A stretch of DNA of 64,000 bases, taken from the NCBI RefSeq assembly GCF_024753205.1, contig NZ_JANUGZ010000006.1, positions 112,154 to 176,153 of the forward strand, given 5' to 3'. This DNA comes from Massilia aurea (lineage in GTDB: Bacteria > Pseudomonadota > Gammaproteobacteria > Burkholderiales > Burkholderiaceae_D). The notes below the pieces were generated by a model. It ran no database searches. It was given only the letters and a program-made list of their open reading frames with translations, and had not been told where the DNA came from. Each line of letters opens with the position of its first letter. Positions within the stretch are counted from its first letter, which is position 1. Below, one piece after another: positions 43,431-52,263 of the stretch. Position numbers and translations under genes: made by a program.

Positions 43431-44447
43431 ATGGCTCATATTACGCTCGTCCTGCCGTTCGCTCTGCCGCTTCCTGAATTTGCTCCCGACCTGATCCGCG
43501 CGATGAACACGCCGGCGCTGGCGCTGCTGCTCTCGCGTACGTCGAGTGCCACCCGCGCCCGCACAGCCGAACATACCCACGCCCTGCCCCACGAAACCTG
43601 GCTGGCGCGCGCGCTCGGCCTGGGCGCCGCGGGCCGGGTCGACGTGGCCGTTGCCGCCATGCGCGGGTTCGGGCTGGAACCCGAGGGCGGCAACTGGTAC
43701 ATCGTGTCCCCCGGTCACATCCAGATCGCCCGCACGCACCTGACGATGGCCGATACGCGCCAGGTTCCGCTGGCCGATGACGACAGCCGCGCGCTGTTCG
43801 CCACGGCGGCCGAACTCTGCGAAAGCATTGGCCATGCGCTGCGCTATGGCGATGCGCAGACGTGGTTTTTGCGCGCCGACGACTGGACCGGTTTCGAGAC
43901 CGCCACGCCCGACACGGTCGTCAACATGGACCTGACGGATTTCATGCCGAAAGGCCAGCAGGCGCTGGCCTACCGGCGCCTGCAGAACGAAGTGCAGATG
44001 GCGTGGCATGCGCATCCGGTGAACGCCGCGCGCGAAACGCGGCGGCTGCCGATCGTGAACGCGTTCTGGGTTTGGGGCGCGGGCCGGACGGCGCCGGCAC
44101 TCAAGCAGCCGCTGGCCAGTGTCGCGGTGCCGGGCTGGCTGGGCGCGCTCGGCGAGCAACGGCTCGACACGCTCGACCGGCTGGCCGATCTGCTGTCGAC
44201 CGACCGCACGCTGGTCGTCGGTCCGCTGGCCGAAGCGGCGCAGGCGGCCGACTGGGGCGTCTGGCTGCAGGTGATGGGGCAACTGGAAGAAACGCTGTTC
44301 GCGCCGCTGCTGGCTGCCGTGAAGGCGGGCCGCGTGAGCAAGCTGACGCTGGTGCTGAGCAGCCGCGAAGGCCTGCTCGAGACGACGACGGGCGCGCTGG
44401 CGCAGCGCAAATTCTGGCGCAACCCGACGCTCGACGCACTCAAGTAA
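43431..44447 (+). CDS. Conserved betaproteobacterial protein of unknown function
   Basis: A 338-residue protein without signal peptide or membrane segments. It starts AHITLVLPFALPLPEFAPDL and has NWYIVSPGHIQIARTHLTM, WFLRADDWTGFET and PIVNAFWVWGAGRTAP. The last motif recalls phosphoglycerate-mutase-like (alkaline-phosphatase-fold) proteins that are found next to recJ in betaproteobacteria, but the metal ligands are not obvious. Its gene lies 31 nt before recJ in the same direction and is probably cotranscribed. I assign no function. Confidence 0.65.
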   Translation: MAHITLVLPFALPLPEFAPDLIRAMNTPALALLLSRTSSATRARTAEHTHALPHETWLARALGLGAAGRVDVAVAAMRGFGLEPEGGNWYIVSPGHIQIARTHLTMADTRQVPLADDDSRALFATAAELCESIGHALRYGDAQTWFLRADDWTGFETATPDTVVNMDLTDFMPKGQQALAYRRLQNEVQMAWHAHPVNAARETRRLPIVNAFWVWGAGRTAPALKQPLASVAVPGWLGALGEQRLDTLDRLADLLSTDRTLVVGPLAEAAQAADWGVWLQVMGQLEETLFAPLLAAVKAGRVSKLTLVLSSREGLLETTTGALAQRKFWRNPTLDALK

Positions 44448-44478
44448 GCGCACTGATACAACTCGACCGAGACAGACA

Positions 44479-46182
44479 TTGACACTGAAGACCCGACTTT
44501 CCACCCGTCCCTGCCCGTTCCGCACCTCCGAACTGCTGCGCCAGGATGGCGTGCACCCCGTACTGGCGCGCATCTACGCATCGCGCGGCCTGCTCGATGC
44601 GCGTGAGCTTTCGAGCGAACTGGCGGCCCTGTCGCCGCCGTCCGGCCTGAAGCACATCGACGCCGCCGCCGCGTTCCTGGCTGACGCCATCGGCGCCGGC
44701 AAGCGCATGACGATCGTCGCCGACTACGATTGCGACGGCGCCACCGCCTGCGCCGTCGCGCTGCGCGGCTTGCGCGCGATGGGGGCGCAGGTCGACTACA
44801 TCGTCCCGAACCGCTTTGAATACGGCTATGGCCTGACGCCCGAAATCGTGGCGCTCACCGCGCGCGAAAATGCGCCCGACATCATCGTCACGGTCGACAA
44901 CGGCATCGCCAGCGTCGATGGCGTGCTCGCGGCAAATCAGTTGGGCATCGACGTCGTCGTCACCGACCACCACCTGCCGGGCGATGTGCTGCCGGCGGCG
45001 CGCGTGATCGTCAATCCGAACCAGCCCGAGTGCGGTTTTCCGAGCAAGAACCTGGCCGGCGTGGGCGTCGTGTTCTACGTGCTGCTGGCCCTGCGCGCCG
45101 AACTGCGCCGGCGCGGCGTGTTCGACGCGCAGACGCAGCCCAAGCTCGACAGCCTGCTCGACCTGGTTGCGCTGGGCACGGTGGCCGACGTCGTCAAACT
45201 CGACGCCAATAACCGCATCCTCGTCGCGCAGGGCTTGAAGCGCATGCGCGCGGGCCGCATGCATGCCGGCGTGGCGGCGCTGTTCCGGGTCGCCGGCCGT
45301 GAAGCGCGCTGCGCCACGCCGTTCGACCTGGGCTTTGCCGTCGGCCCGCGCCTGAACGCGGCCGGCCGCCTGCAGGACATGGCGCTCGGTATCGAATGCC
45401 TGACCACCGACGACGAAGGCCGCGCCTGGGCCATCGCACAGCAACTCAACGAGATCAACCTCAAGCGCCGCGAAATCGAAGCCGAGATGCAGGACACCGC
45501 GCTACTGCACCTGGACACGTTCGAGCCGACCGGCGCCAGCACGATCACCGTGTTCGACGAAGGCTGGCACCAGGGCGTGATCGGTATCGTCGCCTCGCGC
45601 CTCAAAGAAAAATTTTATCGCCCGACGTTCACCTTCGCACCAGCGGGCGACGGCATGATCAAGGGCTCGGGCCGCTCGATTCCGGGCTTCCACTTGCGCG
45701 ACGCGCTGGACCTGGTGTCCAAGCGCGTGCCGGGGCTGATCGACAAGTTCGGCGGCCACGCGATGGCCGCCGGACTCTCGCTGCGCCACGACAATTTCGA
45801 CACCTTCTGCCAGGCGTTCGAAGCGGTTGGCCAGGCCTGGCTCAGCGAAGCGCAGCTCGAACGCATCATCGAAACCGACGGGCCGCTCGAGGACGAGTTC
45901 TACTCGACCCAGTTCATCGAACTGATGGACGGCCAGGTCTGGGGCCAGGGCTTCGCGCCACCGGTTTTCTGCGACGAATTCCGCGTCGTCAGCCAGCGCA
46001 TCCTGAAAGAACGCCACCTGAAGCTGCAACTGGAAAAGAACGGCCGCCGCTACGACGCCATCTGGTTCGGCCACACCGACAGCCTGAGCGACCGCGCCCG
46101 CGTCGCCTTCCGCCTCGACGCCAACGAGTACAACGGCGTCACCAAAGTCCAGCTCCTGGTCGAGCACGCCGAATCCGCCTGA
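44479..46182 (+). CDS. recJ: Single-stranded-DNA-specific 5'-3' exonuclease RecJ
   Basis: A 567-residue DHH-family nuclease for recombination and mismatch repair. Motifs are VADYDCDGATACAVALRGL (motif I), TVDNGIA (motif II), VTDHHLPGD (DHH) and LVALGTVADVVKL. The DHHA1 end shows GSGRSIPGFHLRDAL and KFGGHAMAAGLSL. The C-terminal OB fold includes LKLQLEKNGRRYDAIWFG. Start is TTG at 44479 with a GAGA element upstream. A REP-like repeat cluster lies just after the stop. Confidence 0.95.
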   Translation: MTLKTRLSTRPCPFRTSELLRQDGVHPVLARIYASRGLLDARELSSELAALSPPSGLKHIDAAAAFLADAIGAGKRMTIVADYDCDGATACAVALRGLRAMGAQVDYIVPNRFEYGYGLTPEIVALTARENAPDIIVTVDNGIASVDGVLAANQLGIDVVVTDHHLPGDVLPAARVIVNPNQPECGFPSKNLAGVGVVFYVLLALRAELRRRGVFDAQTQPKLDSLLDLVALGTVADVVKLDANNRILVAQGLKRMRAGRMHAGVAALFRVAGREARCATPFDLGFAVGPRLNAAGRLQDMALGIECLTTDDEGRAWAIAQQLNEINLKRREIEAEMQDTALLHLDTFEPTGASTITVFDEGWHQGVIGIVASRLKEKFYRPTFTFAPAGDGMIKGSGRSIPGFHLRDALDLVSKRVPGLIDKFGGHAMAAGLSLRHDNFDTFCQAFEAVGQAWLSEAQLERIIETDGPLEDEFYSTQFIELMDGQVWGQGFAPPVFCDEFRVVSQRILKERHLKLQLEKNGRRYDAIWFGHTDSLSDRARVAFRLDANEYNGVTKVQLLVEHAESA

Positions 46183-46216
46183 CAGTACAGGCCAAGCCCC
46201 TGAGCAATTGCAAAAC

Positions 46217-46339
46217 AATTCGACTCTGACCCTAATTGCAGGTCGCTCGAATTGGGGCAATTGCCCAATAGTTCGACTCTGACCCTAATTATCAGGCGGG
46301 CTCTGCAGCAAACGTAACAATTAGGGTCAGAGTCAAATT
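46217..46339. repeat. Cluster of three ~21-bp REP-like repeats
   Basis: Two direct copies (46217-46237 and 46270-46290) share TCGACTCTGACCCTAATT. A third inverted copy lies at 46319-46339 (reads AATTAGGGTCAGAGTC). The outer pair differs at one position, so transcripts could fold into a long hairpin after recJ. The AGGGTCAGAGTC core is often seen around REP-associated tyrosine transposases; no transposase is here. Confidence 0.7.
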
Positions 46340-46474
46340 GTTTGACAACTATTTGCGGGCGGGATACTTACAGGCGACATGATCCTGGCGTGTTCGCTAT
46401 GATGAGCCGGTTTGCCGGTTTGGCCATTCCCCCTTCATTCCCTGTGCGCTGGCTGGCTGCTGGCGGGAGCATGC

Positions 46475-47584
46475 ATGTTTTCGATCATTATCAATTTCGT
46501 TGGCTCGCTGATGCATTTTTATGTGGCGCATCGCCTGTACGCGCTGGGGCCGGTTCGCGCGCGCGTGCCGGCGCGCGTCTGGTGGGTGGGCGCCGTGGTG
46601 CTGTGGGCGTTTTATTTGTGGGGCGTGCAGCTCGGCGATGCGGCGCTTGACTGGCGCTGGTGGCCGGGGCAGTTTTCGATGACGTGGCTGGGCGTGCTGT
46701 TTTGCATGACGCAGTATCTGCTGCTGGCCGACATCATCACGGGCTTCGGCTTCTGGCTGCGTACCTGGGCCCCGCGCATTCTGGCCCTCGGCGCGATCGC
46801 GGGCGTCTCGGTCAGCGGTTTCGCGATCTTCCAGGCGATGCGTGCACCAGCGATCGTCGAGCAGGAAGTCACCCTGCCCGGCCTGCCCAAGGCGCTCGAT
46901 GGCACCGTGCTGGTGGCGATCAGCGATACGCACCTCGGGGCCCAGCGCCGCGCAGAGTGGCTTGGCGCGCGGGTTGATCAGATCAATGCCGTCGATCCGG
47001 ATGCCGTCGTGATGCTGGGCGATCAGGTCGAAGACGAGCCGATCAACGACGCCCGGCTCGCACCTGTCCTCAAACGCCTGCGGCCCGCCATGGGTGTCTG
47101 GGCCATTACCGGCAACCATGAGTACTATGGCGACGCCGGCGGCACGATTCACGAGTTCGCAGCCGGCGGCGTCAAATGGCTGCGCGACCAGCACGTCGAG
47201 ATCGCACCGGGCCTGCACCTGGCGGGCCTGGACGATATCGGGCGTGCCCGACGCGGTGGGCGCGACGTCAATGCCGGTCTCGAACGCACGCTCCCCAAGC
47301 CACTGGACGGCGCGACCATTCTGCTCTCGCACATCCCGGATCCCGGCCTGATCGAGCGCGCCGCGCAAAAGGAAATCGACCTGATGCTCTCGGGGCACAC
47401 CCACGGCGGCCAGGTCTGGCCATTCACCTATCTGGCCCAGCGCGAGTTTCCCTACCTGGTGGGCTGGTATCGCATCGGCCACATGCAGCTGGTGGTCAGC
47501 CGCGGCGCCGGTGGCTGGGGGCCGCGCATGCGGCTCTGGCAACCGGGCGAGATCGTCAAGCTGACCCTGCGCGCCCAGCCCTGA
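46475..47584 (+). CDS. Membrane metallophosphoesterase
   Basis: A 369-residue protein with about four N-terminal membrane segments and a C-terminal calcineurin-like domain. Metal-binding motifs are SDTHLG, LGDQVED, GNHEYYGD, SHIPDP and GHTHGGQVWP. It resembles YaeI/YkuE-type phosphodiesterases, some of which act on lipid intermediates. The substrate is not known. ATG 46475 is preferred because GGGAG lies five bases upstream; an earlier TTG at 46412 is in frame. No operon partner is apparent. Confidence 0.82.
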   Translation: MFSIIINFVGSLMHFYVAHRLYALGPVRARVPARVWWVGAVVLWAFYLWGVQLGDAALDWRWWPGQFSMTWLGVLFCMTQYLLLADIITGFGFWLRTWAPRILALGAIAGVSVSGFAIFQAMRAPAIVEQEVTLPGLPKALDGTVLVAISDTHLGAQRRAEWLGARVDQINAVDPDAVVMLGDQVEDEPINDARLAPVLKRLRPAMGVWAITGNHEYYGDAGGTIHEFAAGGVKWLRDQHVEIAPGLHLAGLDDIGRARRGGRDVNAGLERTLPKPLDGATILLSHIPDPGLIERAAQKEIDLMLSGHTHGGQVWPFTYLAQREFPYLVGWYRIGHMQLVVSRGAGGWGPRMRLWQPGEIVKLTLRAQP

Positions 47585-47612
47585 CCTGGGCGTACGACCA
47601 CCCCGCCGCCAC

Positions 47613-48713
47613 TCACGGCGCGATGGGTGGCTTGTACGTTTGCCCGTGCCGCATCACGAAGAACGCATCATCCGCCACGCCCTGCGCCGCGCGAGCCAGC
47701 GCCAGGTCGCGCGGCGCCTGGTCAAGGTGCTCCTGTCCCATCGGATACGTCCCCCAATGCATGCCCACGCTGCGCTTGATGCGCAGCTCGCGGTGGATGC
47801 GCACCGCCTCGTCGGGACTCACATGCGAATTGCGGTACCACAGCGGCTGGTAGGCGCCGATACCGATGGCCGCCAGGTCGAAGCCACCGAAGCGCGCGTC
47901 GATGTCGCCGATGTCCTTCGAATAGCCCAGGTCACCCGAGAAGAAGAATGCAAACCCCGGACGCGTAACGGCAAAGCCGCCCCACAGCGTCGCATTGCGG
48001 TCCCATAGCGAGCGGGCCGACCAGTGATGCACCGGCAGCAGGTGCAGTTCCAGTCCCCGGTACACCGTCTTTTCCCACCAGTCGAGCTTGACGGTGCGCG
48101 AGCGGTCGCCACCCGTCACGTTCTTCTCGAGCCAGACGTCCACGCCCAGCGGCGCCACCAGCAGCGGCGGCCCGCCCGGCTGGCGGTACAGCGCGCGCAG
48201 CGATGCCTTCGACAGGTGGTCATAGTGTGAGTGACTGAGCAGGACGACGTCGATGCGCGGCAAGTCGGCCAGTGCCACACCCGGCGCCTGATGGCGTTTG
48301 GGTCCCGCGAACGGCAGCGGCGAGGCACGCTCGTCGAACACGGGGTCGGTCAGGATGTTCACGCCCGTCCCGCTCTGGAACAGGAATGTCGCATGGCCGA
48401 TCCAGGTCAGCGCCGGCTCGCTGCGGTTGGCATGAATGAAGGCCAGATCGGGCGCCACCGGCGCAATCGGCGCCAGCGGCGCCCGCACGGCGGCGTCCTC
48501 GGTCCAGTTGGCGATCCGCGCCGCCCAGCCCTCGAAGAAGCCGCGCGGCGGCCGTTGATACGCCGGGTTGGAGGGATAGTTGTTCACAAAACCCTCGACC
48601 CGATGATGGGTTTTGGCGGCGTCGTAATACGGATTGCGGTGCGCACAGCCGCTCGCAAACAGCGCGCACGCAAGGACGGAAGCAGACAGCAAGGGAGTCA
48701 GTATGGTGTGCAT
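47613..48713 (-). CDS. MBL-fold metal-dependent hydrolase, lipoprotein (UlaG/NAPE-PLD-like)
   Basis: A 366-residue protein. The signal peptide ends in a lipobox FASGC (Cys at about residue 23). The beta-lactamase fold has WIGHATFLFQ, SHSHYDH (HxHxDH metal site), PVHHWS, FFFSGDLGYS and GMHWGTYPMG. This pattern matches the UlaG/NAPE-PLD-like group. It is therefore likely a membrane-anchored periplasmic phosphodiesterase or lactonase; substrate unknown. It is convergent with the metallophosphoesterase gene (28-nt gap). Confidence 0.8.
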   Translation of the reverse strand: MHTILTPLLSASVLACALFASGCAHRNPYYDAAKTHHRVEGFVNNYPSNPAYQRPPRGFFEGWAARIANWTEDAAVRAPLAPIAPVAPDLAFIHANRSEPALTWIGHATFLFQSGTGVNILTDPVFDERASPLPFAGPKRHQAPGVALADLPRIDVVLLSHSHYDHLSKASLRALYRQPGGPPLLVAPLGVDVWLEKNVTGGDRSRTVKLDWWEKTVYRGLELHLLPVHHWSARSLWDRNATLWGGFAVTRPGFAFFFSGDLGYSKDIGDIDARFGGFDLAAIGIGAYQPLWYRNSHVSPDEAVRIHRELRIKRSVGMHWGTYPMGQEHLDQAPRDLALARAAQGVADDAFFVMRHGQTYKPPIAP

Positions 48714-48993
48714 GCGGCAATGCTAGAGGCGTCAAAAAAGCCAGTATAGGCGGTGTTCAGGCCGCGTTGCCAACCGCGCGTGGGGTGCGAATCGCCGCGT
48801 CGTTTCGGCGCGTAACGACGCGTCTTTTATGAACGCCCAATGTTCTTTCTCGCTGCTTTACGGTAGGATAGCGCCTTTTCCCGGTCACGATCGTACGCTG
48901 GCGCCCGCGACATTGGCATGACCTTACCGGTGAAAAATTCATTGCCCGAACCCCGTGCGCAACGCACTTGCCGGGTTCCTCGACTGGAAGCGA

Positions 48994-50181
48994 ATGGAGA
49001 AGTCCGCGATCCCCCGGCCGCCTAGACATCATGCGATCCTTCTCGGCGGCCTGCTGCTTGCCGTGCTGGTGCTCGTGATCGCGGCGGAGGCGCTGCGCTG
49101 GCGCGCCACGTCTGGCGCAGCCGCCATGGCAGCTGCCGTGCCGACTGTGCCCACCCTGAACACGACCAGCCCTGGCCGCGTGACGCTCACCGAACTCTCG
49201 CACGCCCACATCCCCGCGCCGCGCGGCATGCCATCGGCCCACGCCAGCACGCTCGCCGCCCTGCCAGGCAATCGCATGCTCGCGTTCTGGTGGGCCGGCA
49301 GCCGTGAGAGCGGCCCGGATGTCAAAGTCTTTGCCTCGACCTGGGGCCATGGTGCGTGGAGCGCGCCAAGGATGGTCGCCAGCCGCGATACGCTGGGCGC
49401 CGAACTGGGTTTCGGCGTGCGCCGCATCGGCAACCCCGTCGCCTGGACCGACCGCACCGGCAAGATCCACCTGTACGTAGTGGCCACGGGCCTGGGCGGC
49501 TGGGCCGCGGCGCGCATCGCGCACCTGGTGTCGAACGACCAGGGCGCCACCTTCCACGTGCGCCGCATCCTGCCGACCTCGCCCCTGTTCAACACGAGCG
49601 CGCTGGTGCGCACCGCGCCGCTGATGCTGAGCGATGGCGGCTGGTGGCTCCCTGTGTATTTCGAGATCGGCAACAAGTACCCGATGCTGATGGCGTTCGA
49701 CGCCGATGGCAACCCGACCACGCTGGCGCGCATCGGCAACAGCACCACGACACTGCAGCCGGCCCTCGTCGCCATCTCGAAGAACGAGGTGCGCGCCTTG
49801 ATGCGCGACGACAGCGAACAGCAGCTGGTCCAGCATGCAGCGAGTCTCGATGGCGGCGCCACCTGGCGCGATCTGCCTGCACTCGACCTGCCCAATTACA
49901 GCACGTCGGTCGCCGCGATACGTCTTTCCAGCGGTCAGTTTCTGATGCTGCATAATCACGTCGAAGGCGGCGCATCGGCGCGCAGCATCCTGCGCCTGTC
50001 GATCTCGGACGACATGCGCACCTGGCGCACGATCGCCGATATCGCCAAGGGGCCGGCCGGTGACGAATTTTCGTACCCGTCGATGCAGCAGGTCGGCAAC
50101 GAGCTGCACATTACCTACACATGGCAGCGCCAGGCGATTGCGCACCATCGCTACCGTATTCAACCGGAAGGTTCCACCTAG
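48994..50181 (+). CDS. Sialidase-fold (BNR) exported protein
   Basis: A 395-residue protein with an N-terminal membrane segment (AILLGGLLLAVLVLVIAAEAL). A six-bladed propeller of the BNR_2 sialidase type follows. MPSAHASTLAALPGN and FWWAGSRESGPDVKVFAST are typical of these proteins. Two Asp-boxes are visible: SNDQGATFHV and SLDGGATWRD. It might cleave sialic-acid-like or other sugars, or bind them; the catalytic Tyr/Glu pair is not assignable by eye. Start choice is ATG 48994; GTG 48955 would add 13 residues. It is the first gene of a three-gene operon with two membrane proteins. Confidence 0.72.
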   Translation: MEKSAIPRPPRHHAILLGGLLLAVLVLVIAAEALRWRATSGAAAMAAAVPTVPTLNTTSPGRVTLTELSHAHIPAPRGMPSAHASTLAALPGNRMLAFWWAGSRESGPDVKVFASTWGHGAWSAPRMVASRDTLGAELGFGVRRIGNPVAWTDRTGKIHLYVVATGLGGWAAARIAHLVSNDQGATFHVRRILPTSPLFNTSALVRTAPLMLSDGGWWLPVYFEIGNKYPMLMAFDADGNPTTLARIGNSTTTLQPALVAISKNEVRALMRDDSEQQLVQHAASLDGGATWRDLPALDLPNYSTSVAAIRLSSGQFLMLHNHVEGGASARSILRLSISDDMRTWRTIADIAKGPAGDEFSYPSMQQVGNELHITYTWQRQAIAHHRYRIQPEGST

Positions 50182-50910
50182 ATGACACTGCCGGATCTCG
50201 CAAGCCAGATCGTGTACAGCCGCATTGGCTGGGCGATTGTCACGGCCGCCGTGGCCTGCGCGCTGTGGCGCGGTGCCGCGCCGCTCGCGCGCACCGGGGT
50301 GGCTGCCATCCTGGCTGGCGCACTGGCCCTGATGGCGCTGCCCGGCAACCTGTCGCCCGCCTGGTACCTGGGTCTGGCGTTCCAGTATCCCAGCGGCTTG
50401 CTGGTGGGCTGCTGCCTGGTGCGTCTGACGGAGCGCTGGAACGGCGCCCGCCGCAGCGCGGCCATGCCACCATCGCTGGCGGGCGTGCTGGCCGTCGCCG
50501 GGACACTGCTGTACCTCGACGCAGTCGGCTTTCTCACGAGCGGTTACTATTACGCCGGTTTCGGCGGCGTCCTGGCGCCGGTCGTCGCGGTCATCATCGC
50601 CTGCGCCTGTGCCCTGGCGATCGTACGCAATCATGGGCGCGGGATTGCGTCAGCGGTGCTGGGCGCCGTCGTCCTGTTCTCGGTGCTGCGCCTGCCAAGC
50701 GGCAACCTGTGGGACGCCCTGCTCGACCCGCTGCTGTTTGGCTGGGCCATTGCCGCGCTGCTGGCCGGCGCGCTGCGCCGTACGGGGCGCCGCGCCGCTG
50801 AGCGCAGCCCATCAAGTCATGGCGATCCCGATCCCGCACCGGGTCCCGTGCTGCAGCCAATCGCGGCTGAACATTTTACGTCTCTGAAGGAGCAAGTTGG
50901 TGGTCAATAA
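50182..50910 (+). CDS. Polytopic membrane protein of unknown function
   Basis: A 242-residue protein with about seven to eight hydrophobic segments and a polar Pro/Ser-rich tail. I recognise no family motif. The ATG immediately follows the stop of the sialidase-fold gene (TAG-ATG) and its end overlaps the next gene by 14 nt, so the three are almost certainly one translational unit. A role in transport or assembly of a sugar substrate is only a guess. Confidence 0.7.
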   Translation: MTLPDLASQIVYSRIGWAIVTAAVACALWRGAAPLARTGVAAILAGALALMALPGNLSPAWYLGLAFQYPSGLLVGCCLVRLTERWNGARRSAAMPPSLAGVLAVAGTLLYLDAVGFLTSGYYYAGFGGVLAPVVAVIIACACALAIVRNHGRGIASAVLGAVVLFSVLRLPSGNLWDALLDPLLFGWAIAALLAGALRRTGRRAAERSPSSHGDPDPAPGPVLQPIAAEHFTSLKEQVGGQ

Positions 50911-51727
50911 GTTAGCAGTCAATCATCCCTGGTACAAACATCCGGTCATCATGTCGGCCACCATCATCAATGCATTCGTGCTGCTGCTGGCGCTGGCATG
51001 GTCGGGCAATCCGCACGAACTCTCGCGCCTGCTGGTCGAGGATGGCATCGTCGAATGGATGCAGTTCCTGGCGTTCTCGCTCACGTCGGGCCTGCTCGGC
51101 TACGTGGCCGTGGACCGCTGGAAGAACGGCGGCATGCGGCTCGAAGTGCTGGTGCTGCTTGGTCTGACTGGCCTGGTCGCCGTGGCTGCGCTGGAAGAAA
51201 TCAGCTGGTTCCAGCGCATCCTGCAAATCCAGTCGCCCGAGTTCTTCGTGCAGAACAACCGCCAGGCTGAAACCAATCTGCACAACCTGGGCTTTGGCGA
51301 GGAAAGCCTGCACAAGGCCGTGCTGCTCAAGATCATCCTGATTTCGGGCCTGATCCACAACCTGTTCCTGCCCCTGCTGGCGCGCAAGCGGCCGGCGGTG
51401 CGCACCTTCGTCGAGCGCTTCGGCCTGTACCTGCCGCCGCTGGCCGCCTCGATTCCATACCTGGTGCTGGTGATCCTGTCACACCTGCTGATCGACCATC
51501 CGCGCAAGGGTGAATTGGGCGAGACGTTCGGCGCCGTGCACTACCTGGCCACCGTGTTCGGCGCCTACTTCGTCGGCGTCGCCTACGACAAGAAGCCGCT
51601 GTTTGCCGGCCTCGATGCACGCCGCGTGTCAGTGCTGTTTACGCTCCTGATGTTCTACCTGCTCATGACGGGCTGGATGCTCAGTGCCGGCGCTGGCGCA
51701 ATCGTCACCGCCGTGGGCGCCGACTGA
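50897..51727 (+). CDS. Membrane protein with EEISW...NLHNL motif
   Basis: A 276-residue protein with about seven membrane segments. It contains ALEEISWFQRILQI, followed by PEFFVQNNRQAETNLHNL. Further His residues lie in or near membrane segments (SGLIHNLFLP, HLLIDH, GAVHYL). This EE...H pattern recurs in uncharacterised bacterial membrane proteins and is suggestive of an intramembrane metal site, as in CPBP or CREST hydrolases, but spacing differs. AAGGAG precedes TTG 50897 and GTG 50900; either may start. It is the third gene of the operon. Confidence 0.7.
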   Translation: MVVNKLAVNHPWYKHPVIMSATIINAFVLLLALAWSGNPHELSRLLVEDGIVEWMQFLAFSLTSGLLGYVAVDRWKNGGMRLEVLVLLGLTGLVAVAALEEISWFQRILQIQSPEFFVQNNRQAETNLHNLGFGEESLHKAVLLKIILISGLIHNLFLPLLARKRPAVRTFVERFGLYLPPLAASIPYLVLVILSHLLIDHPRKGELGETFGAVHYLATVFGAYFVGVAYDKKPLFAGLDARRVSVLFTLLMFYLLMTGWMLSAGAGAIVTAVGAD

Positions 51728-51775
51728 TTCACGCCTCGCGCCCGGGCGGCCCGGTGCGCATTTCCGATGCATGGC

Positions 51776-51804
51776 TTGCGATTGACCCAGAATTGGAGTA
51801 TAAA
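51776..51804 (+). promoter_or_regulatory. Promoter of the Xre-RES toxin-antitoxin operon
   Basis: TTGCGA (51776-51781) and TATAAA (51799-51804) are separated by 17 nt, a near-consensus sigma-70 promoter. The -10 lies inside the operator palindrome. Confidence 0.65.
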
Positions 51805-51812
51805 TACTCCAA
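51793..51812. promoter_or_regulatory. Operator palindrome of the Xre-RES operon
   Basis: TTGGAGTAT-AA-ATACTCCAA is a perfect 9-bp inverted repeat with 2-nt spacer that covers the -10 element. Binding there would block RNA polymerase. This fits autoregulation by the antitoxin. Confidence 0.7.
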
Positions 51813-51825
51813 AACCGGAGAAATC

Positions 51826-52263
51826 ATGAGCCTTGCCTATGCCTACCCCAAGAGCCGCTTCGAGCCGGCGACGCTGGTCGACCTGACCTCAAAGGCCGAA
51901 CGCGAGCGTTTGTCGCGCTCGGCCCTGACCGGCTTTTTCCGGCTCGCCACCGCCTGGGGCCTGCGCGACGACGATGCACGCGAGCTGCTCGGCGGCCTGT
52001 CCTCGTCGTCGTTCTACGACTGGAAGAAAAACCCCGACCGGGTACTCGAAGTCGACCGCATCACGCGCATCTCGTACCTGCTCGGCATCTACAAAAGCCT
52101 GCACATCCTGTATGGCGACAAACTCGCCGACGAATGGGTGCGCCTGCCCAACACCAACCCGATTTTTGCCGGCCGCACGCCGCTCGCCTTCATGCAGGCC
52201 GGCGGCCTGCTGGCGATGCAGACCGTGCGCAAGCTGCTCGACGCACGGCGCGGCGGCCTGTGA
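51826..52263 (+). CDS. Xre/MbcA/ParS-type antitoxin
   Basis: A 145-residue protein of the antitoxin family partnered with RES toxins. An Xre-like HTH lies at roughly residues 30-75 (ALTGFFRLATAWGL, SSSSFYDWKKNPDRVLEVDRI). The DUF2384 end shows GIYKSLHILYGD, LADEWVRLPNTNPIFAGRTPLAFM. It binds DNA and neutralises the toxin. ATG 51826 is supported by GGAG five bases upstream. The stop overlaps the toxin's GTG by three bases (GTGA). Confidence 0.88.
   Translation: MSLAYAYPKSRFEPATLVDLTSKAERERLSRSALTGFFRLATAWGLRDDDARELLGGLSSSSFYDWKKNPDRVLEVDRITRISYLLGIYKSLHILYGDKLADEWVRLPNTNPIFAGRTPLAFMQAGGLLAMQTVRKLLDARRGGL

Noticed and set aside
46217..46339. Repeats considered as a CRISPR array.
   Set aside because: Only three copies, with one inverted and unequal spacing, and no cas genes; REP-like repeats fit better.
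48757..50634. A 625-codon open frame on the minus strand.
   Set aside because: It is antisense to the sialidase operon, has low-complexity Arg/His/Gln content and no family motif; such frames are common in GC-rich DNA.
50897..51727. The EEISWFQR motif considered as a CPBP intramembrane protease.
   Set aside because: CPBP needs EExxxR plus FxxxH and HxxxN/B; the spacing here differs, so I left the function open.
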